The translations under genes were made by a program, and so were the position numbers. DNA of 64,000 nucleotides. Source: Christensenella minuta (GTDB lineage: Bacteria > Bacillota > Clostridia > Christensenellales > Christensenellaceae). The stretch covers positions 2,251,585-2,315,584 of the forward strand of contig NZ_CP029256.1 in the NCBI RefSeq assembly GCF_003628755.1, given 5' to 3'. Under the pieces are notes generated by a model, which was not told the origin of the DNA, made no database searches, and saw only the letters and a program-made list of their open reading frames with translations. Numbering within the stretch: position 1 is the first letter of the stretch; every line of letters starts with the position of its first letter. This document shows positions 58,800 to 64,000 of this stretch, one piece after another.

Positions 58800-59959
58800 A
58801 TCCCGTATTGGCATTTACAATCATCATGCTCGTCTGGGCATTTAGTGAATTTGTGGCAAAAAAGACCAAGTCTCTGATATCGTCGCTGCTCGTTGCGTCC
58901 ATCATATTCCTGGCCGGGTTCAAGACAAACCTTTTTCCGCAGGATATGCTGGAATCGTCGTCCCTGCTGACGCTGGGGACCGTCATCGTCGGTTTTGTCA
59001 TCGTACATCTGGGGACGACGATCAGCTTTAAGGAACTGAAAAAGCAATGGAAAACATTCCTGATCGGGGTAATTTCCGTCGGCGGAATCGTCGCTTTTTT
59101 GTTCATCTTCGGGTCCCTGTTTGAAGACCGAAACTATGTGATCGCGGCAATCAGCGCGATAAGCGGCGGAACGATTTCCGTCGTGCTGGCGCAGGAGGCG
59201 GCGGTCGCGGCAGGGCTGATGAGCGTGGCCGTACTGCCGGTGCTCATCGCCGGTTTCCAAGGCATCATCGGATTCCCTATCAGTTCCGTGCTGCTTCGCA
59301 AGGAAGCGCAGCGGCTCAAGACAGAGTACCGTGCCGGGCGGCTGCCCGGCGAAAGCGCGGAAGAAAAAAAGGCGACTGAAAAAGGGAAGCTGCCCAAAAT
59401 ATTCCAGGGTACGTCGGGAACGTTGTTTGCGGTAGGCGCGGTTGTCCTTATTGCAACGTTGGTGAGCAACCTAACGGGGGGTATGGTCAACACCTTCATT
59501 ATCGCGCTGATGCTGGGAATTGTGCTGCGCAGCACGGGTGTGTTCAAGGCCAACGTTCTGAGTGGGATCGACGCGTTCGGCCTGATGATGCTGGCCGTTA
59601 TGCTCATCATCTTCGGGCCGCTTGCAAGCCTTTCGATGAGCGACCTTGCAGCATTGATTGTTCCGTTGCTGCTGTCTTTCGCAATCGGCGTAGCGGGAAG
59701 CATTGTGTTCGCTATCATCTCCGGCAAAATCATGGGCTACAGCGTACCGATGTCCGTATCTATTGGCCTCACCGCGCTTTACGGATTCCCGGGCACAATG
59801 ATCTTGAGCCAGGAAGCCGCGAAAAGCGTAGGCGAAAACGAGGCGGAAAGAAAGGCAATTGAAGCGGGAATTATGCCCAAGATGGTTATTGCCGGTTTTT
59901 CCACGGTCACAATCACGTCCGTTTTTGTCACCAGTATACTGGTCGGCCTGATCGGATAA
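58796..59959 (+). CDS. Ten-span membrane protein, putative transporter
   Basis: A 387-residue hydrophobic protein with about ten spans in two similar halves joined by a charged cytoplasmic loop (RLKTEYRAGRLPGESAEEKK). Discontinuous-helix-like motifs rich in Gly/Ser appear in both halves (ISAISGGTISVVLAQEA and SIGLTALYGFPGTMILSQEA). That inverted-repeat design recalls secondary transporters of the GltS/CPA type, but no family is firmly recognised. It is coupled to the YitT gene and ends the operon. Confidence 0.75.
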   Translation: MNPVLAFTIIMLVWAFSEFVAKKTKSLISSLLVASIIFLAGFKTNLFPQDMLESSSLLTLGTVIVGFVIVHLGTTISFKELKKQWKTFLIGVISVGGIVAFLFIFGSLFEDRNYVIAAISAISGGTISVVLAQEAAVAAGLMSVAVLPVLIAGFQGIIGFPISSVLLRKEAQRLKTEYRAGRLPGESAEEKKATEKGKLPKIFQGTSGTLFAVGAVVLIATLVSNLTGGMVNTFIIALMLGIVLRSTGVFKANVLSGIDAFGLMMLAVMLIIFGPLASLSMSDLAALIVPLLLSFAIGVAGSIVFAIISGKIMGYSVPMSVSIGLTALYGFPGTMILSQEAAKSVGENEAERKAIEAGIMPKMVIAGFSTVTITSVFVTSILVGLIG

Positions 59960-60034
59960 AAGCAAAAACTAAATTCTCTGCAGTATGGAGGAATAAAAAA
60001 CGAAGGCTTGTTTGGCTCCCGCTCCGGCAAAATA

Positions 60035-60195
60035 CCGTGCCCAACGGAACCGCCCCGTACTGCTTGCTTCGGTGGGCTCCGGAAAGAATTTGACTGAGGA
60101 GACAGCCGTTCCGGCTGTCACAGACGGCATTCCTCGCGGGAAATCCCGCCGCACCGCGATCCCCCGTCTGTTGGGTGCAGGGAAGCAAGCGGGCG
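60035..60195. other. Candidate structured RNA or dispersed repeat
   Basis: The stretch folds on itself at several scales. GCTTGCTTC (60062-60070) is complementary to GAAGCAAGC near 60182-60190. Inside lie GACAGCC/GGCTGTC (60101-60119), CAGACGG/CCGTCTG (60121-60171) and GCGGGA/TCCCGC (60136-60149). No open frame of convincing quality covers it. It sits between the transporter operon and a tRNA-type terminator. Which strand is transcribed is unknown. Confidence 0.4.
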
Positions 60196-60208
60196 AAGTT
60201 TTTTACGA

Positions 60209-60243
60209 AACAAAAAACGGAGCAAAGTTCGCTTTGCTCCGTT
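60209..60243 (-). terminator. Terminator once belonging to the interrupted tRNA gene
   Basis: On the minus strand AACGGAGCAAAG, loop CGAA, CTTTGCTCCGTT, then TTTTTG. It begins immediately after the CCA of the tRNA fragment. Confidence 0.8.
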
Positions 60244-60269
60244 TGGCGGAGAAGGAGGGATTTGAACTC
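60244..60269 (-). other. Attachment site: 3' end of a tRNA gene, probably tRNA-Ser
   Basis: The minus strand reads TTCAAATCCCTC followed by CTTCTCCGCCA: T-loop, 3' T-stem, 3' acceptor strand, discriminator G and encoded CCA. The sequence before it does not complete the T-stem or any anticodon arm, so no full tRNA is present. This is the usual scar at the distal end of an element integrated into a tRNA 3' end. G73 and the acceptor sequence favour serine. Confidence 0.8.
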
Positions 60270-60415
60270 GCTCATAGTCATTTCAGCTTGTTTTATTTCA
60301 TATTATCTTGTCAAAAACTTGTGTCTTTAAGCCATTCTTTGTTTTATCCTGTAACACATGAATTTCCTGTTCGCATTCTCTAAAGGGTAAAATAAAGGGT
60401 AGTAAACCGATTGAA

Positions 60416-60445
60416 AAAGGCCTTTAAAAAAAGGCTTTTCAGCCC
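60416..60445 (-). terminator. Terminator of the XRE regulator gene
   Basis: On the minus strand AAAAAGGGCT-GAAA-AGCCTTTTTTT with one bulged G, overlapping the stop codon of the regulator; a second AAAGGCCTTTTTC follows. Confidence 0.6.
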
Positions 60446-60822
60446 TTTTTGTTGTGGTAATCTGAATAAGTAGCAAACAAGGTTTTGATCTTATTTCGAT
60501 CAACGGTATTAAGAACATCATAAATCATTGTAATATCTTCAGCCTGATATTTTTCCAGTAATAAATGTAAAAGCATTTCAGCCGACTTGTTTCCACTGAA
60601 ATCGTCTTTAAAGAAATCAGAAAGCGTTAAATCAAAATGTCTGCATAACGCATCTAATTTATCCACACTCGGCAATGACCTCTCATTAACCAAATTGCTA
60701 ATAAAATTCGCGCCAAAACCTAATATCTGACTCAAAGCAGTTTGATTCTTGATATTGTTCGTTTTTAGTAATTCGCGCACCCTGTTAGCAATAAAATGCT
60801 TTAATTCATTACTTCTATCCAT
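60439..60822 (-). CDS. XRE-family regulator of the mobile element
   Basis: A 127-residue protein with an N-terminal Cro/cI helix-turn-helix (NQTALSQILGFGANFISNLV, about 26-45, then LPSVDKLDALCRHFDL) and a helical C-terminal part (AEMLLHLLLEKYQAEDITMI). It is AT-rich and first inside the element boundary. It is divergent from the SLOG-like gene, with a palindrome in the shared upstream region that it probably binds. Confidence 0.9.
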   Translation of the reverse strand: MDRSNELKHFIANRVRELLKTNNIKNQTALSQILGFGANFISNLVNERSLPSVDKLDALCRHFDLTLSDFFKDDFSGNKSAEMLLHLLLEKYQAEDITMIYDVLNTVDRNKIKTLFATYSDYHNKKG

Positions 60823-60887
60823 AATTCAAGTATAATTTTATAACAAGCAACAATAACACAGCTAACTGATTGAATAAATTGTGTTTG

Positions 60888-60903
60888 CACACATAATTGT
60901 GTG
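60888..60903. promoter_or_regulatory. Palindromic operator in the divergent XRE/SLOG region
   Basis: CACACA-TAAT-TGTGTG, immediately upstream of a TATAAT box on the plus strand (60905-60910). It probably serves as operator for the adjacent XRE regulator. Confidence 0.55.
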
Positions 60904-61040
60904 TTATAATTATTTTGTGCTTGATATTAAGTTTACATTATATTATGGCAATAATGGGTTAAAATGCCTTTGCAAAGCTAATTTTAATCTAATATACCAA
61001 TACTATTATTTGTTTAGTAAGAATTAAGGATCAATGTGTC

Positions 61041-61520
61041 ATGAATGAAAAAAACACAGTTTGCGGGGTATGGGGTAATAGCACAATCCCGCAAGAGAAA
61101 ACTGGAACTTTCAAGCAACAAATCAAAATGCAACTGTTAAAAAAAATTGAACAGCACTGCAACGATTTTTTTGTTATCTTTACAAATCAAGCAGATATGA
61201 TTTTTATGGATGTGGCGCTTGAACTGCAAAAAGAATATCAAATCACGATCAGAATATTGCTCCCATTTTTCAAATGGATAGATACATTAAGCGAAAGTGA
61301 ACGCCAACAACGGGAAAAATACTTGAACTTAATAGATGAACCATGTTGCTTTTGCGCCGATAAAGCATATCACGATATTATGTCTATCTGTTCCTGTTCA
61401 CTTGTTGATTACTGTGATAATTTGCTGATCATTTGCGACGGGCAGCCAAACGATGCAACAGTCGGCATGATCACACTTGCGGAATTTCTTGACTATAAAA
61501 CCGAATATATCAGGCTGTAA
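61041..61520 (+). CDS. SLOG/YpsA-like protein
   Basis: A 159-residue soluble protein. Patterns such as ADMIFMDVALELQKEYQITI, ILLPFFKWIDTLSESE and DNLLIICDGQPNDATVGMIT follow the order of DUF1273/YpsA members of the SLOG Rossmann-like superfamily, which bind nucleotide-derived ligands. The Gly-rich end loop is altered (GQPNDATVG instead of a plain GGT). Five cysteines cluster at about 101-119 (CCFCAD, CSCSL). AAGGAT precedes the ATG. First gene on the plus strand of the element. Confidence 0.6.
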   Translation: MNEKNTVCGVWGNSTIPQEKTGTFKQQIKMQLLKKIEQHCNDFFVIFTNQADMIFMDVALELQKEYQITIRILLPFFKWIDTLSESERQQREKYLNLIDEPCCFCADKAYHDIMSICSCSLVDYCDNLLIICDGQPNDATVGMITLAEFLDYKTEYIRL

Positions 61521-61550
61521 AATAATGTGCTAGAGAAATAAAGTGAGGAA

Positions 61551-61793
61551 ATGACCGACGATAAGCACAGAAAAATACTGGAAGCGCGTATGAATGCCGC
61601 ATATAACGATATGGAAAAAAAGCGGACTAAGCTATCGCGGATCATCCAAAAAATAAAAGCTGATCCAAGCCTCAATATATGTGAAGATGAAAAAGTATTG
61701 AAAGCCAATATGATCCTGAGCAATGCCATACAAAAATATATGCGTTTGGAAAAACTTGTTATGAAAGACAAATCCAAATTCATAACAAAGTGA
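61551..61793 (+). CDS. Small helical protein of unknown function
   Basis: An 80-residue, highly charged helical protein (MTDDKHRKILEARMNAAYND...). No family recognised. It follows the SLOG-like gene by 30 nt and is presumably co-transcribed. GAGG lies just before the ATG, rather close. Composition is AT-rich like its neighbours. Confidence 0.55.
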   Translation: MTDDKHRKILEARMNAAYNDMEKKRTKLSRIIQKIKADPSLNICEDEKVLKANMILSNAIQKYMRLEKLVMKDKSKFITK

Positions 61794-61873
61794 AGCGAAG
61801 TCATTAATAAACGCTCGTTTCAGTATGTCGAAAAAGTAATCAAAGTCTATTTTTAATTTGATAGGGTGACAGA

Positions 61874-62620
61874 TCACTTTGTTTCATCATTATTATTGAC
61901 TATGCTATTTTCAACACTAGTAAAGACAATGGGATATTTCTGATCAAATTTTTGCTCGTTATTCGGGATACACATTTGCAAAGCGAACTCAAACTTTTGT
62001 GAATATATATCTGCTGAGTTTACATTCTTAATCTTAACTGTCAATTTACATGTCAACGATAAGAGACCTTGAGTATATTTTCTTTCCGACAAGTCAATAA
62101 CAGGTGCTTTTTCTTTTTCTGATTCGCGAAAAAAGTTAAACTCTCTTGTTTGACGTGGCAATATTGAAAAATGTTCGGTCCATTGCTTTGCAAATCCAAT
62201 CTCGATGTTCTCTGTGGAAAAAAATGACTCCATATACAATGGTGTAACCGAGATAATATTAATTACGCTATCTGTCTCATTTCTAAACCCAAGTAAAATA
62301 CTAACCTCGTGGTCTTTGAAACAGATAACTTCGCATGAGGTTGTGTCTAAGTGCAAATAAGGGGTTAAGCGAATTTCTTCCATTTTTAATAATTTATCAC
62401 TTATTTTATTGGCGCGATCGCTTTGCGTAATTGCGATTATTCCAATAAAAATTGTTCCTATTGCTCCAATAACAGCACCAAAATATGAAAGCATTTCTTT
62501 TGCTCCCCACAATGTTGTATAACCTTCCCCTGCTTTATAAGATTCATTTATAATAAAAGGAATTATAACAACTAATATGCAAAAGAGACACAGCATTATA
62601 ATAATGTTCTGCTTCTTCAC
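61874..62620 (-). CDS. Two-span membrane protein of unknown function
   Basis: A 248-residue protein with two N-terminal spans (IIIMLCLFCILVVIIPFII and MLSYFGAVIGAIGTIFIGII), a short coil (QSDRANKISDKLLKMEEIRL) and a beta-rich cytoplasmic or outer domain of about 160 residues. This layout is shared by many accessory proteins of mobile elements; no function known. It is followed by convergent small genes and preceded by an AT-rich leader without obvious promoter. Confidence 0.7.
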   Translation of the reverse strand: MKKQNIIIMLCLFCILVVIIPFIINESYKAGEGYTTLWGAKEMLSYFGAVIGAIGTIFIGIIAITQSDRANKISDKLLKMEEIRLTPYLHLDTTSCEVICFKDHEVSILLGFRNETDSVINIISVTPLYMESFFSTENIEIGFAKQWTEHFSILPRQTREFNFFRESEKEKAPVIDLSERKYTQGLLSLTCKLTVKIKNVNSADIYSQKFEFALQMCIPNNEQKFDQKYPIVFTSVENSIVNNNDETK

Positions 62621-62743
62621 CTCATATACTCCAATCGCTTTGACATCTTTGTTGTATATTCTTTATTTTTATAATTATTATATCATACTTGCTTATAATT
62701 GACATGGCCTTAACCTAAGGCTCAAATGCATTGATATACATTG

Positions 62744-62777
62744 AAAAACGAGGTCATTTGTTTATGACCTCGTTTTT
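62744..62777. terminator. Bidirectional terminator at the end of the mobilisation genes
   Basis: AAAAACGAGGTCAT, loop TTGTTT, ATGACCTCGTTTTT: a perfect 14-bp stem including the A/T arms. It lies 15 nt beyond the coiled-coil gene stop. Confidence 0.85.
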
Positions 62778-62791
62778 CAGCCTTTGAATGA

Positions 62792-63307
62792 TTAGAATAT
62801 TTTAGAAAGAATATCCCATAGCCCTGCAATCGTAGGTATGATCCAAAGTGTTAGAAACAGCACCTTGCAAGCTTTCAGCGTATTGAGAGACCTTTTGATG
62901 TCTTGCGTCACTACCTGTATATAGGATTTTGTGATTCCCCTAATCTGCTTCATGGATTCATCAAAACCGCTTAAATGCTGATCACAAACATCGGTCGTCG
63001 TCTCGGCTAACGTGTCGACGGTTTCGTCGATCTTTTGCTCCAGAACCTCGTTGCTTTGTTTCATTCCTTTGATCTGGCTTTGCATTTCTTCGAGCGATTG
63101 ATTGATCCGGCTGAACTCCGCTACGGCTGATTCCTGAAATTTCAGCGATCTTTCTTCGGATTTGATCAACTGATCTTTCAGCACCTTGTTCTCCTTTGTC
63201 AAAACGTCCACGTTGAGCCTCGTATCCAGTAGCGCGTCCGGATTCGTAATGGTCACTTTCAAGTTTCCATTCTCCTCGATTTGTTTCAACACATCTTCGC
63301 ATTTCAT
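62792..63307 (-). CDS. Coiled-coil membrane protein overlapping the relaxase gene
   Basis: A 171-residue protein with a coiled coil (about 35-110, EEMQSQIKGMKQSNEVLEQK) and a C-terminal span (CKVLFLTLWIIPTIAGLWDI). A strong AAGGAGGGA lies 9 nt before the ATG at 63307, inside the relaxase gene. The first 326 nt are read in two frames. Position and form recall MobB/MobC accessory proteins that help relaxases reach the membrane transfer channel, but no family match is certain. Confidence 0.8.
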   Translation of the reverse strand: MKCEDVLKQIEENGNLKVTITNPDALLDTRLNVDVLTKENKVLKDQLIKSEERSLKFQESAVAEFSRINQSLEEMQSQIKGMKQSNEVLEQKIDETVDTLAETTTDVCDQHLSGFDESMKQIRGITKSYIQVVTQDIKRSLNTLKACKVLFLTLWIIPTIAGLWDILSKIF

Positions 63308-64000
63308 TCTCTAATCCCTCCTTGCTAATATCCACCTTGAAGACTTTGGACAGGCGGCAATCGCGTACCTTATGCCCGTCCTGATCTACAAAGACGATAT
63401 ATTTCCTGCTGTCCGTCCACCTTGCCTCAATCCCTTGATCGCGCATTTTCTGAACGAAATCCTTGCGGCTTGTCGCTTGGGCTTTACTCTTCGTAATCGC
63501 TCTCACAATATTGAGCATCCAACTTTGATAGGTTCCCTTTGCCGCTTTTTCTATCGCCTTATACGTTCCCATACCAAAGGCCGTGATTTCCTTGTTCTTT
63601 TGGCAGATCGTTTTGCCGTACTCCCTAAGAATGCTATCTGAGAAATCCTTTAATTCCTGCAATTTGGCTTTTGAGTAACGGAATTTGTAACCATGCTCGA
63701 AGCTGACCGAGTTGACCACGATGTGCGTATGAATGTGATCCCTGTCCTTGTGCGTTGCATAGCACACCTCATACCCTTGAAATAACGGGCTGCGGGTGAT
63801 CAGTTCGTAGGCGATCCGGCTGGCTTCCTCCGGCGTAATAGTTTCATTTTTAGAGAAGCTTTGTATAAAGTGCTTATACTGCCTGCCCCCTGTTTTCCGC
63901 CATGCGCGTTTGGTCGCTTTCATCTCGTCGATTGCATCAAGCGGGTTGCAGTTATACCCACCAATCAATTTCTTTTCAGTCTTTTCATGCTTCATAATGT
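62982..64000 (-). CDS. MobA/MobL-type relaxase, N-terminus outside window
   Basis: The frame enters from the right edge (reading Y-IMKHEKTEKKLIGGYNC; the ATG at 63995 is internal by comparison with the family). It carries the HUH motif DHIHTHIVVNSV and the downstream ARWTDSRKYIVFVDQDGHKVR segment of Firmicute MobA/VirD2-like relaxases. The last 100 residues are Arg/Asp/Gln rich and low in complexity, exactly where the second gene overlaps. It nicks the element's oriT for mobilisation by a helper conjugation system. oriT and the catalytic Tyr region lie to the right, off the window. Confidence 0.9.
   Translation of the reverse strand, partial: IMKHEKTEKKLIGGYNCNPLDAIDEMKATKRAWRKTGGRQYKHFIQSFSKNETITPEEASRIAYELITRSPLFQGYEVCYATHKDRDHIHTHIVVNSVSFEHGYKFRYSKAKLQELKDFSDSILREYGKTICQKNKEITAFGMGTYKAIEKAAKGTYQSWMLNIVRAITKSKAQATSRKDFVQKMRDQGIEARWTDSRKYIVFVDQDGHKVRDCRLSKVFKVDISKEGLENEMRRCVETNRGEWKLESDHYESGRATGYEAQRGRFDKGEQGAERSVDQIRRKIAEISGISRSGVQPDQSIARRNAKPDQRNETKQRGSGAKDRRNRRHVSRDDDRCL

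Noticed and set aside
60244-60330. Complete tRNA gene at the attachment site
   Set aside because: Only the T-loop to CCA segment matches; no 5' acceptor strand, D-arm or anticodon arm can be formed from the adjoining bases.

Overview
The window reads as chromosomal DNA of an anaerobic, fairly GC-rich member of the Clostridia (Firmicutes). The signs are strong AGGAGG-type ribosome sites, LytTR/GHKL two-component systems, an Rrf2 regulator, an ECF vitamin-type transporter, DUF6034-type lipoproteins, a class-2 GalT and PKTGD-type sorting signals. The genus cannot be fixed from sequence alone. From about 60.27 kb to the right edge the DNA becomes AT-rich and carries mobilisation genes. It begins exactly at a 3' tRNA fragment, so it is an integrated mobile element whose other end lies outside the window.

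Layout. 1-8.5 kb (minus): an envelope operon made of an exported Pro-Thr-repeat protein, a 52-aa single-span membrane protein, two paralogous coiled-coil proteins (one with a DivIVA-like N-terminus), a dedicated type I signal peptidase and a giant repeat-containing surface protein that runs off the left edge. Directly upstream are an orphan LytTR response regulator and an Rrf2 regulator. 9.8-10.8 kb: no conventional gene, but two compact promoter-to-terminator units and a perfect hairpin. 10.8-17.6 kb: a DUF2207 membrane protein, an M13 metallopeptidase lipoprotein, a frameshifted LytTR pseudogene and a sortase-type surface protein. 17.8-20.5 kb: a convergent GHKL histidine kinase and LytTR regulator. 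20.7-24.1 kb: an ECF transporter operon with a TetR regulator and a visible operator. 24.2-27.2 kb: copper defence (CsoR and CopA with a CopZ domain fused at its C-terminus).

27.4-32.3 kb (minus): a redox/aldehyde-type operon (iron alcohol dehydrogenase, cupin, tautomerase, two flavodoxins, methyltransferase) behind a promoter with the 19-bp spacer typical of MerR-family control, plus a zinc alcohol dehydrogenase. 32.4-33.9 kb: an MFS-like membrane protein. 33.9-45.2 kb (minus): one long run with three paralogous DUF6034-like lipoproteins, an ABC-2 exporter (two permeases and an ATPase) and a MacB-type module (ATPase, CARDB-like exported protein, FtsX permease). A conserved promoter-like motif recurs three times at its head. 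45.5-49.0 kb: an FMN reductase, then galT and galK. 49.2-52.9 kb: a remnant of a response regulator and a three-gene FtsX-type ABC transporter. 53.2-54.6 kb: a CDF cation exporter and a decayed glutathione peroxidase. 55.0-60.0 kb: a PRD/Mga-like regulator divergent from a peptidase T-like M20 enzyme, a YitT protein and a ten-span membrane protein, probably a small catabolic or uptake operon.

60.0-64.0 kb: a strongly self-complementary stretch, a tRNA terminator and tRNA 3' fragment (attachment site), then the mobile element: XRE regulator, SLOG-like protein, two unknown proteins and a relaxase whose end overlaps a membrane-anchored coiled-coil gene in another frame.
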